The position numbers were made by a program, and so were the translations under genes. A stretch of DNA of 64,000 nt from Thozetella sp. PMI_491. Taxonomy: Eukaryota > Ascomycota > Sordariomycetes > Chaetosphaeriales > Chaetosphaeriaceae. The notes below the pieces were generated by a model, which saw nothing but the letters and a program-made list of their open reading frames with translations, was not told where the DNA came from and did not search any database. How positions within the stretch are numbered: the first letter of the stretch is position 1; every line of letters starts with the position of its first letter. Shown one piece after another: positions 46,435 through 56,412 of the stretch. Location of the stretch: positions 248,001-312,000 of the forward strand of contig MU270067.1 in the NCBI GenBank assembly GCA_021432635.1, written 5' to 3'.

Positions 46435-49069
46435 TCAGCGTGACACAGGAATGGCAAGGCCATCCTTGATGTCGTCCCGGGTGCGTGTACCCACTCTGGA
46501 GATGGGTCCGGGTCCAAGAGGATACCCAGGGATGGGCGACTGGGTAGTTGTAGCGCTGTCGTGCTTGATCATGTCGGCAGCCTGCGAGTGGATGACGTTA
46601 GCCAATGCCTGGAATGTCGATCGTCGTATGGGCACTAAACCCAAGGCTCCACCGGGGCGCTGTTCCCCCGTAAAAGAGAGACAACGCAGGGGGGCGATGA
46701 TTCACTCACTAACCTTCTCCGCAATCGCATACACCACGGCCTGGATATGGGCCGCCGGTAACAGCGGAATGATTCCTGCATCTACCACCCTCAGGTTGCC
46801 CATGCCATAGACACGCAGACGCTCGTCCACCACACCGCCAAACTTGAGCGGCAGCATGCTGGTCGTCCCGGCGCCATGGAACTCGGTATGCAGAAGATTC
46901 TTGACTACATCCAATAGCAGCGTCTCGTTGGCCTTGGCTCCATATGTCGTGTTCCACGGCGCCGGTGGTTTCGGCCAAAGATCCTGCATGGCGCAGGTGT
47001 TGATCAGCGAACCCGTGAAGCGCAGCGTCTTAACCAAGACCACGCAGTCAATCGGATGCGCGCAATACCGTGGATCAATGGCGATGTTGTCGCGCACTTG
47101 GTGCTCGCCGCCACTGGTGACGCTGGCGAAGAGATCTGGTGCGAGAGCGCGCACGGTGCCTCGACTGAATGGCCGTTGGAGGGCGGCAGTCAGAGTCCCC
47201 ACGCTGTCGCCCATCACTTCAGCGGCGCCCAGGTCATGCCGCCCGAGGAGCGAGCCCATGACACGTTGCTGCATTGTGTAGCCGGCAACTATGGAAGGGT
47301 GCTGTCCGACTCCTGGAGGCAGGTAGGTGCGAGGATTGACGCCCATGATCAAGGCCAATAGGGAGGAGCAATTAGAAGTCAGGTGGTAGATAGATGGAAA
47401 TGCCACCTGTGAGACCAGTGGAGCGGTCCAAGGACCTATCGAGGGTACCGTTAGCATGCGATTAGGAAGTACTTGGTAGCTGTTCGCTGGGCTTACCCGA
47501 TCTACCGTGATAATAATCCCACGCGGTCGCAATCAGCATGTCGCCGGTGATGTCGGCAGCCGTGAAGTAGCTTGGGTTGGTGTCTAGGGACAGGTTAAAT
47601 CCACCTGAGGCCTGAGGGTAGAGATTACAAGACTAGAGACTCACAGTTGTAGAAAGCGCCAACCATGGCGTGATCTTGGAGGTTTTGCCCAACACCGGGT
47701 AGCTCAACTCGGACTGTTATATGGAGCGCCTCGAGAACGCTGCGTGGTCCGATGCCGGAAAGTTGGAGCAGGACTGGTGACATGACAGCGCCAGCGGCAA
47801 GAATTACTTCTCCTGAACAGTTGACGACGTTTCTAGTCGCTTTCGCAGAATTGGTAAACTTCCCTGCCGTTAGCCGTAAGTGCTCGGAACACAAACCCCA
47901 AGCCCGCCTACCTCTACCCCCGTAACTCGCTCTATGTGGTCAAAATCCGGAGAGATACGAGGGAAAGTTGTATCATCTTGCTTCAAAATGAGACGGGTGA
48001 CGGTATGCTCCGTCGCAACGTGGAGGTTCGGACGGCTCAACACGGGGTCGAGGTAAGCAGTTCGGCTGTCGGCGCGGGACTGGTTTTTCGAGCTCATGCT
48101 AGAAGGAATAAATACAGCCCCGGCGCTGATTCCAGCATTGAGGTCGTTAACGAGAGGTACACCAAGCTCCGAGGCGCCGGACAGAAATCTGGCTATAGAT
48201 AGCGTATAAGTCTCTCGCTTGGTTCTTCTCCTTTTCCTCATGTCCTCATATGAGACATCAAGGGGACACAGCACGGGCTCCGATGGGCAAGATACAACAT
48301 ACCGGTCTGTTTGTAGATATATTTGGGGTATGTTACTTCGAGAGGGCCTGTTGAGCCATGAAGTGACATGTTCGGGTAAACATGATACGTCTGAGAGTCC
48401 CCTGGGCTGAGGCTAGGAGTGAATGTCTCGGTCTACAGATATGTCAGCCAATCTATAGCGCCTAAATTCCTTGAGTACCATAAAGGCCACCTTCTGGAAG
48501 TACGGTAGCAAGTCGTTCCAGCCCCATCCCGAATTTCCGAGCGCTTTCCACGCATCGTAGTCAGATTTAGCACCACGAGTCCAGACGAGTCCGTTCAGGA
48601 TGCTAGAGCCACCAGCAGCGTGGCCGGCGTCGAATGGCCGGGTGCTGTTGTCGAGGAAGGTCTGCGCAGTAGTGGTAAAATTCCAGTTGTATGGACCAGG
48701 GAATCCATGCCCGACCAGGCCTGGGATGGTGATGAGGCCCTCAGACGCGTCCCTGTTCTGAGGTCAGTTGTGGTCGAACCGGCGAGGTTGATGGCAGAGG
48801 CATACAGCGGTCCTGCTTCGAGAATGAGTACATTGACTGGCGATTTTTCAGCAAGATACATCCAAAGGGCGAACGGGTAGGCTCAGCAAACCTTCAGGGT
48901 CTTCGGTCAGCCTATTGGCGACGACGAGCCCCGATGTTCCTCCACCGACAACAATGTAATCGTATGTGGGAAGAAGTTGGGAGCCTATGTTCCTCGGATG
49001 AATCAATAAACCATTAGAAAGCGAAAAGAGTGCGACCAGTGTAAGGAAAATGAAGTCGAAAGAGTTCAT
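46435..49069 (-). CDS. Secreted GMC-family FAD oxidoreductase (alcohol/choline/glucose oxidase-like)
   Basis: Nine exons: 48892-49069, 48806-48836, 48491-48752, 48303-48432, 47912-48192, 47645-47858, 47497-47583, 46714-47435 and 46435-46581, total 2052 nt (683 aa). It begins with a signal peptide (FIFLTLVALFSLSNG). The FAD-binding motif is YIVVGGGTSGLVVANRL. GMC signature 1 is HAAGGSSILNGLVWTRG and signature 2 is GEVILAAGAVMSPVLLQLSGIGP. The catalytic pair lies in HGAGTTSML (His) and AAHIQAVVYAIAEK (His). The substrate is not readable from sequence; aryl-alcohol oxidase, glucose oxidase and choline-dehydrogenase-like members share these motifs. Exon 2 is only 31 nt. At the third intron, two donors 12 nt apart (GTGGCC at 48490, GTACTC at 48478) both keep phase; the first gives the family-like YFQK-TETFTPS. 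C-terminal tail: about 45 residues beyond the family core. Confidence 0.92.
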
Positions 49070-49854
49070 GTTGGTTTACAATCCCTACTTGAGAGAGCCG
49101 AGGTCGAGGGTGTTTAGGTGTCGTGGAAGAGCTGTGGTTCACGTCTGTTCCACCAACAGCACGGTAAATGGGGATCTGAGTCGCCGAATTCTAGGAAATT
49201 ATTCCTTGGTAAGAGAGCTCAAATCAAAGGCAGAAGTGCTATGATAATAAATAGTTAGCATTTCCAGATTGGCTGGGGTTGGCGTAAATTAGAAGGTACT
49301 TGACATGAAGACGTAAATACTCCGCGTTGTTTTGGTAGGTGCGGCACCAGCCCCAAAAATTCAATCCTAGGAGGTAAGCATGGCATATCGATCCTTTGAC
49401 TATCGCGTGTGATATTGAATGTATTGCTGCGCAAACGCGTTTAGAGTCCTGCGAGAGCTACTGCTCTCCCTTGCCCCGGCAACACTCCTCCCCTGTGATC
49501 TTCGGTCTATAATACAAGGATCTTGGTAAATAAATATGTAGATAGGTCCCGAGATGATATTTGCGGCGCTGAGTCTCTGATACTGTCCGCTGAACCCAGG
49601 ACCACGAGGTCTTATGTACAAGGCTGGCCAAGTCCAGTGCGCCATTCATGTCTGTAATGCGGAGAGAGTGACTACCTTCGTGTTAAACCCGGGCTAGCCA
49701 GGCGGCAGATATCAAAACATCACATCTTCGGTGGCACTGAATAGATAACCTTAGGAGGGGCATGTGACGGAGTATATAATTCTGGCTGTGATTGCCCCCT
49801 ACGATTTGGTCATCATCCTGGCCGTGGTGTACGGAGTAGCTGCATGCCGCAATG
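49070..49854. promoter_or_regulatory. Intergenic region, promoter of the GMC oxidoreductase
   Basis: About 785 bp between the GMC start (-) and the stop of the phosphopantetheinyl transferase (-). It is somewhat more A/T-rich than the coding sequence on either side. No additional gene is seen. Confidence 0.5.
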
Positions 49855-50454
49855 CTACTCCTGCGTACTCCCCGGCTCAAAGCCCATGCATACTGCGGTG
49901 GCGTATTCCCCGTCATGGCTGATGCTTATCCTCGCCTCTTGGTCGGCAACCCGCTCGTGTACCCCTTTGATGATCGCGCTCGGCGGCCCGCTTCCCAGAT
50001 GCTGACCCTTGCTTGCCTGCGCCTTCTGGATCAGGATATCGTGGAACGTCAGGCTTCGGTGGGGATGTGCCTTTATGACGGCTTCTTTCGCCGCGAATCT
50101 AACGCCGGGGTAGCCCAGGTTAGCCATAGACCTTCACGCGTGAGCCTGGAGATGCGAGGTAAAAGCTTACCGCCCGGCCATGAATGCCGCCGCCTCCCAC
50201 AGGGGTGAGTTTGGCCCGAGGTTTCCCCTCTCAGCAGGCCATTTGGATACAGGGCTGCCGCCTGACCGGGTCGCGTCTTGCTTGAGGAGCTTTGCGACGG
50301 ACTCTCTGGGACGTGCCAGCTCCTCTGCGGCCAGGACCCTGCGGATGAATCGGGGGCCGCGTGGGCTCGCCAAGATGGCGTGGATTCGCGTTATGTGACA
50401 GACATCGATGCCGACATGAAGAGGGAGGGGGAATGGCAAGGTGCGCGGTATCAT
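49855..50454 (-). CDS. AcpS-type 4'-phosphopantetheinyl transferase (PPT2-like)
   Basis: Two exons, 50171-50454 and 49855-50098, give 175 aa. The enzyme moves phosphopantetheine from CoA onto a serine of an acyl carrier protein. The length and motifs match the small AcpS/PPT2 class, which in fungi serves mitochondrial ACP, rather than the larger Sfp/NpgA class. The N-terminal metal-binding motif is VGIDVCHITRI. The second motif is rebuilt across the 50099-50170 intron as WEAAAFMAGR-FAAKEAVIKA, with the conserved KEA glutamate. A third block is SISHDGEYATAVC, as in the family's ISHD..YA.A. The start ATG at 50454 is well placed, 12 codons before VGID; no clear mitochondrial presequence is visible (MIPRTLPFPLPLH). 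The target protein is inferred. Confidence 0.88.
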
Positions 50455-51138
50455 TGGCCTTCGTCTCGCTCCATCTGGGCGACCAAGTTAGTTGCGTTGT
50501 GGTTGATCTGCGCAAATCGCGGCAGAGTCGACCTTGCACTGTTCTTATCGATAACACGCCTGGATTTAGGGCGGCAAGGGTGGGTACAGTACATACCTTA
50601 GCTAAATACCCACCTCCTTAATTTAGGGTCAGATAGTTAACGTTAGTGGTACAGTACCCACACCCATCGACCCACACCTATCATCGACGTCATCAGGTTT
50701 ACGATAAGCAAATCGATAAGAAGCTGGCGACGACATCTGTTTCTCGATTAAAGTCGCTATCAAGAAGAAACTGCAGCTATTATGCTCTGAGGGGCTGTGA
50801 GAACAGCTTGAAGATGCCGTATAGGAGATTAAACCAAAGGCAGAAGACATTGTCCCACATCTTGACACTCTTTTGACAGCCCCAACCCCGCTAGAACCAG
50901 AGCAATGCACCCCGCTAAAATACCAAGAGAGGGAAGATCATATGGCACAGCAAAGTTGCACCGGGCGACTAGGACAAGCTGTTCGCCGTTTTGAAGACAA
51001 TAAAGAAGTAGAGAGAGACAGAATTGCTAGGATGATGCAAAGGACAGTATCTGCACGCGGAAAGCTAACGCGCGGGGTATCTCTGGGGCTCACCAGTCCT
51101 TCCTGCGAAGACACGAAGGCAGGCTGCGGAGCTTTCGC
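50455..51138. other. Intergenic region upstream of the PPTase gene, with inverted repeats
   Basis: About 680 bp between the PPTase start (-) and the stop of the DUF1774 gene (-). It is richer in A/T than both neighbours over 50590-51080 and carries the inverted repeats described separately. It should also contain the PPTase promoter. Confidence 0.5.
50579..51070. mobile_element. Possible DNA-transposon relic (weak)
   Basis: GGTGGGTA (50579-50586) and TACCCACC (50607-50614) form an 8-bp inverted repeat, and the related GGTACAGTACCCAC lies at 50648-50661. Repeated GTACAGTACCCAC-type ends resemble terminal inverted repeats of fungal pogo/Tc1-type elements. The following A/T-richer DNA, to about 51070, contains short frames with Lys/Arg/Glu-rich text (EREDHMAQQ, EVERDRIARMMQRTVSARGKL). 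No transposase domain, matching far end or target-site duplication was found. Confidence 0.25.
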
Positions 51139-52141
51139 TTAGGCGGTGCCCTCTCCGAGAAGAGGGGCGCGCTCAGTATCGCCAGAGGGCTGGCTGCGAG
51201 CCCAGGGGACATCACGGCCGGTGGCCGCCGGCACGGCGACGATCAGGGTGAAGACAAACAGCACGGCCATGATAGTGAAGGCGAAGATCCACTGCAGGGC
51301 GACGAGCTGCTGCAGGAACTGTGCGACGCCGATCGACGCAGTGAGGACGCTCAGGGAGAAACCCATGGTGTAGTCCTATTGATGCAAAATTAGCTCCGGG
51401 TTTCGGCTGCCATCAACAGCGCCTTGGTTTTGAGGTATTACTAACCTTGTAGGCAAAGATGAAGAACAGACCGTACACCAGGATCGACCAGATGAAGAGG
51501 TTGGCAAAGATACGGGCGACCAGGTTGTCCGGGTCATACACCATGATGGCGCCATTCCAGTAGATGGCCACGAAAGTCCAGGCCAGCGGGCCGGACACGG
51601 CTGGGGTGTGGATGAAGCGCGGGTAGGCATTGTGGCGGAAGTACAGGGACGACAGATTGAAGAAGTTGATGATGAGAACAACCTCGGCCCAGATGAAGTG
51701 GTTGCGGATGAAGAGCATGAGGAAGGCGAAATGGAGCAAGTTGTTAAAGATGAAGTGGCTCCCAACGGCACATGCGGCATTGACGCGCTCGATCTTGCTC
51801 GAGAAGAGGTGGCCGATGTAGCCCAGTTGCAGGACGAAGAGCACGATCCAGTAGATGGAGGTAATGACCGAGTTCTGCGTGAAGCCCGAGTAGTACCGGT
51901 AGTTCTGCTCCCATATCGTCCGGCGGTGCTTGATACCGACGTCGTCGACCGCGTGGAAGTAGTAATAGACGGTGGTAATGACCGAGAGCAGCCATGTTAG
52001 GATGGTCAAGACCTTGTAGGTGATGACTGCTCCAGGACTGTGGGCGTCCCGCTTCGCGAAGGGATTGACTGGGGAAGAGGGGTATTTAGCGGAGGACGTC
52101 ACCGGAGAGCGTGGCCAAGGTTGGCTCCGGAGAAGACAGAC

Positions 52142-52181
<40 letters not shown>

Positions 52182-52209
52182 AGAACCTACTGTGGTTGAG
52201 ACGATCCAT
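51139..52209 (-). CDS. DUF1774-family multi-pass membrane protein
   Basis: Three exons, 52191-52209, 51446-52068 and 51139-51375, total 879 nt (292 aa). The long exon alone has only a GTG at its head. Adding the 19-nt first exon supplies ATG and gives MDRLNH-INPFAKRDAHSPG, where NPFAKR matches the usual start of this fungal family. About seven hydrophobic segments follow (VLTILTWLLSVITTVYYYF, SVITSIYWIVLFVLQLGYI, NLLHFAFLMLFI, AEVVLIINFFNLSSLYF, LFIWSILVYGLFFIFAYK, IGVAQFLQQLVALQWIFAFTIMAVLFVFTLIV). The end is TERAPLLGEGTA, with a dileucine-type sorting signal. Relatives are sometimes labelled ATP synthase F0, which the sequence does not support. The function is unknown. Confidence 0.87.
52069..52190 (-). 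other. First intron of the DUF1774 gene, carrying a (TC)n tract
   Basis: Donor GTAGGT at 52190, acceptor CCCCAG ending at 52069, branch-like CGCTAAATA. The (GA)n microsatellite on the + strand reads as a long (TC)n pyrimidine tract in the transcript, just after the donor. Length is 122 nt. Confidence 0.7.
52131..52180. repeat. (GACA)n/(GA)n microsatellite
   Basis: About three GACA units followed by roughly nineteen GA units. It lies inside the first intron of the DUF1774 gene. Confidence 0.9.
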
Positions 52210-53392
52210 GTTGGCTGGTGGTCTCTTTGCTGGGACCTGCTTCTCCGGAAGGAATGGCCTAGTATGATTATGGGGGGAGCTACCCGTATGAGGTGTGTAC
52301 GACAAGCCACAAACGATGCCAAAAGGATGCCGACCGAGACAAACGTAGAGAAGTCCTGGCTGCGTGTACTTCACAAGGGACAGAGAGAGAGGGAGAGGCG
52401 ATCCTAGCGTTAAGTACCCAAATAAGATGCTAGGACACGGGCCCAAGTGGGGAGGGCGCTTGGAAGCGGGAGGCAAGGCGTGCTGCGGGGGCGTGCGTGT
52501 GCTCCAATGGATGGATGACGGCGGCCCTTGGCTCTAATGCCGGTCGCGTTAAGTCGAGACGCCCGGACAAGCAATTACCTGAATGGGTTCGGGGCCCAGC
52601 TTGCTTTGCAAGTTGGAATGCGGGCGGCGACGGTTCGTGGCGGACCCGTAGCACTATACGCAAAGTCTCGACGTGCAATGCCTGGCAATGCCTGGGGGAG
52701 GAGGAGGGGAGTACTGTGCATATCCGGACTGGGCTAGAGCACAGGGGTCTTGGCAGAAGCGCCTTTGACAAAGAATCGCTCTTCCCCTTTCTCCCTGCTC
52801 AGGTGACTGACTCTCTGGCCATGTCTTGCCCTCTCGGCCGCTACCTCTGCGGCTTGCCCCACACGCCGACCGATGCGCCGAGACGGACAAAGCTTCGATG
52901 CCTCCCTCCCTCGTCCGCGACGGCGTCTCGGCCATGTTACGTAGCCTCTTCACCAGAAACACACTCAAACTCGAATCCAGAAGCCGGCCCTGTTGTGATG
53001 CCTACGGCTCATCCTGTCGTGCTTGCCTACTTGCCTGCTTGCCTGTCTGCCTTTCATGGTGCTTGCGCTACCCGATCGGGGGGCGATCGTGATTCTTTGA
53101 CGTTATAAAAACTGATCGATGCCGTCAGGGAAGGCGAAGGCTAAGTGTGGAGCAGCTAGAGGCATTGTATGCACGGTCGACAGCTGATTGGCCTAGTGCA
53201 CCAATCAATAGCGTCATCACCCTCCCCCAGAGTCCAGTGTGGTTTCCCGCCCCGCTGGGGCGCTCAGTGGTTCGCGCACCTCCCGTCCCTTCAGCAGGTG
53301 CGCAGCAGGTGCCTTTTTGCTTCCCAACCGCCCCGCCAACCCGAAGGCTGTCAGGCCGGGGGGAGCCTGGAGGATGCCCCGGCGGGATTGGA

Positions 53393-53441
53393 TGTGGGTG
53401 TGTGCGTTGGTGGGTGTGTGCGTGCGTGCGTGTGCACGCCT
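53393..53441. repeat. GT/GTGC simple-sequence tract
   Basis: Imperfect GTG, GTGTGC and GTGC units in tandem, alternating purine-pyrimidine, which can adopt Z-form DNA. No gene overlaps. Confidence 0.7.
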
Positions 53442-55824
53442 TGGGTGAATGAACTGCGGGTTCCCGCATGTCATTTAGAACAGTTGTTTCAACTCTGAGG
53501 GGGAAGGTGTGGCTATATATCGGTCTGCCTTTTTGCTTTCGCATGACAGTTTCTCGCCATTTCCCGTCATCCCTTCTTCTCCTGGCGAGACCTGACCTTG
53601 CCTACTCTACTGGCCTGCTCTCTGCTGGGCGTGTGCAACGGCCTTGCTTCTCGTCCTGTCTGGGTGTTTTTTGGCCCCCCCTCTCCACAGTGCATCTTTC
53701 TTCCACTGCCGAGATCGAGAGGCAAAATGCAAGGTGCCGGGGAGGAGGGGGTCCTCAATACACCCTCCAAAGCCCTCGCCCTACTGGCCAAGAGTGGGGT
53801 GAGGATGAGCACCGCGTCTAGATGATCGGAGATCCGGGCTCGCAACCATCGCGACGAGCCATTGGAGGTTGGGCTCGCATTGCAGCTGTGATGCGTGCTG
53901 CATTACGCACCACCTGCTTCCCCAGGAGCGATGCCCGTTGCTGTGTGGCTTCTCGTCTCCTCCCCATCCTTCGCTTGCTGCGGGGCCCTGACTTGTCATG
54001 TGAAGAAGACAGATCTTGCCATTGGTGATGCGCACCTTAGGCAAGAAGACAAGCAGACGAATGGCTTTGTACTTACCGACAAGGTCGTCTTCCTCGCCTC
54101 CCCTGCCGTCACGCCGCCCGCTGCAGACTTCAAGGTTCCTTTTAGGCAGGCCCAAGCCATTCGGACAAATTGTAAATTTTTTTTTTCATCTTTCCTCTCT
54201 CTTCCCCACCCTTTCTAGATTGCGCGCTTTGCCTTCCTGGGCCATCGTCTTAGCTATCGTGACTCTGCTGGCAAAGGAAAAGAAAGAGCACGCATTCATG
54301 ACGCCTGCCCAACGCCGGAGAAAGAGAGTGGGGCTAGGCGTCATCGAAGCCAAGGCCGGAGACGAAGTAAAAGAGGGAGCTTTGCTGTGGGTCGTCCATA
54401 CCTAGTTCAGGGCAGCCTCTGCTCCCTACCCGTTTTCATCGCGGCTAGTCTAGCCCGGACTTGCCCTCGCTTGTCCCCAGCGACGGAGAAAAGGTTCCGT
54501 TTGGGGTGGGCCTGACTTTCCTAGACACAGCGAGATTGTCTACGTCGTATAGTGCCCTAATATTTGTACGAAAGCGGAAGCAAAGCTTTTTTGTTTACCT
54601 ATCTAACAATCCCCTAGCCCCGGTTCTACCCCTGAAACTACCACCAAGCCTCCCCGTAAACATGCGCCTTACCACCCCCCTCTTCACCGAAAACAAAACT
54701 TGGCAACAAGATAAGAACCAACACCCAAAATTGTAACAAGCGCAAGGCATTTCGACACAGTGCAGTAAGTTAGACAATTGGCACTGCATTGTGCATGGAC
54801 GGAGATTGACGTGAGGGGGGGTTTCGTCTAGACTGCAGCATGCAGTTCTCTTCCACTGCTGTTGGCCTCTCAGGGCTAGCCGATTGGCCGCAGCTGGCCA
54901 CGCCTAACCCCTCCTCGTCGCCGTCCGTATAATTTTCCCGCAAGGCCGCGCCGGCGCCGGGTGGGGCCAAGGTGAAGTGGACTGTGCAGCTCGAGTCCGT
55001 CGTCAGCAAAGGCCGAAGGGCGCGCGGGACCGCCGTGGGGGGGAGGGGGGAGGGGTGTGTGGAAAAGTAGAAAGAAGAGCGGGTACAAGAGTGTATTTTC
55101 GAGCAGCGACAGTAAGTACTATACCTCTTCGTCTCCGCTTCCCTCGTCTTGCTAGGCAGACTCTTGGGCGCAGGCCAAAGTGCACGATCGCTGCGGGCCA
55201 CTACCCCCTTCCTGCCCCAGCACCACCTTGGTAGTGTTGGCCTGCTGGCGGCGACGGGGTGCCGACGACAGTCTCGGGGCGTTTTCGCGAGGAACCACCG
55301 ACATGAGTGGTGCTATTTTCTCGGCGCTCCATCGCACGCTCCTGGAGCCCCCGGATGATTTTGCGTGGCTCGACCCGTAGCGGGGTTTGGCAGCGCTCCT
55401 TTCCGGACCCCGGCCCTCGTAGTAGTTGCTGGCGTCCGGATCGTTGAAGACGCTCGCACCGGAGAGACTCTGCTTCGACCGTGCCTGGCGCTCCTCGTCT
55501 CGGTGCTTGTCCATCCAGCAGCCGACCCCGAGGAGGGCCACGTCGTCGCCGGGACGATCGCTCGGCATGGCGAAAGGACGGTTTTCTTCCTCTTCTCTCT
55601 TACTCTCTTTCCTGCCTCTTCTCTCCACTGGATACAGGTGTGATGGTTTGGTCGGGGACCCGACTTTGTAGGGGACGCTTGCTTTATCCCTCTCGGAACC
55701 CGAGACTCGCCCGTTTGTGCCGACCAGTCGAGCCTTCTGTTTTAACTTTTACACATTGGGTAGCGGTTGGGCCGTGACTGCAGTTTTATTCCTTTTCCTT
55801 TTCTTTTTTTTTTTTTTTTTTTTT

Positions 55825-55926
55825 NNNNNNNNNNNNNNNNNNNNNNNNNNNNNNNNNNNNNNNNNNNNNNNNNNNNNNNNNNNNNNNNNNNNNNNNNNNN
55901 NNNNNNNNNNNNNNNNNNNNNNNNNN
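55825..55926. other. Assembly gap (102 N) flanked by T21 and C18
   Basis: Unknown bases lie between a T run (55804-55824) and a C run (55927-55944). Both homopolymers are typical points where reads fail, so the true distance may differ from 102. Confidence 0.98.
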
Positions 55927-56403
55927 CCCCCCCCCCCCCCCCCCTTTCAAAACCGTTCTCCCCTTACTATCCACCCCAGTATGCCTTGGCTTTTCCCTCC
56001 TGCACTCCAAAAGGCCCCTCCTCCCCCCAAATTTTACGCCGCCGACCGCCCATAGGTGAAAGGAGGAGGGGGGTGGCCGTTAGGAGGGAGGGGGGAAAAT
56101 GCCATGATCAGTGCTGCATTGCACTAAGCATCCGAGTCCAGCGCCACCCACCCTCGTGGCCCTCGCGGTATCATTGGGTAAATCTCCTGCATCGTGTCAC
56201 CCTCGCGCAGGGCTCTCAAGGCTTTTCACTGGCAAAAACTATGCTAACTGCAGCTGCTCCATGTGCGACCCTGGGAATGCCTCGCACCTCATCCGCCATC
56301 CCGGTGTGAGGTCGGCCCAGCTAGTTTGAAAAGCCCATATAGGCCCGCGGCATGTAAATCTGACTGTAGATTTACCTGATAGTTAGCTTCCCCAAATAAA
56401 AAG

Positions 56404-56412
56404 ATGGGATGA
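56404..56412 (+). promoter_or_regulatory. Minimal uORF overlapping the Clr5 start codon
   Basis: ATG-GGA-TGA ends inside the proposed start codon (the ATGA overlap at 56409-56412). Such an arrangement could reduce or couple initiation, or push ribosomes to the next in-frame ATG at 56460. It is seen in sequence; its use depends on the transcript start. Confidence 0.35.

Larger units (their letters stand above)
52210..56408. other. Gene-poor region (about 4.2 kb) with simple repeats and assembly gap
   Basis: This lies between the DUF1774 start (-) and the Clr5 gene (+), a divergent arrangement, so it contains both promoters. It carries GTGC-type repeats at about 53393-53441, a T10 run at about 54177-54186, and the N gap. 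Open frames are GC-rich and overlapping; none is convincing. A small gene could be lost in the gap only if it were tiny, unless the N count is a placeholder. Confidence 0.5.

Noticed and set aside
46435-52209. GMC oxidoreductase, phosphopantetheinyl transferase and DUF1774 gene as a small metabolite cluster
   Set aside because: The transferase is the housekeeping AcpS type, and there is no polyketide or peptide synthase, P450 or cluster regulator next to them.
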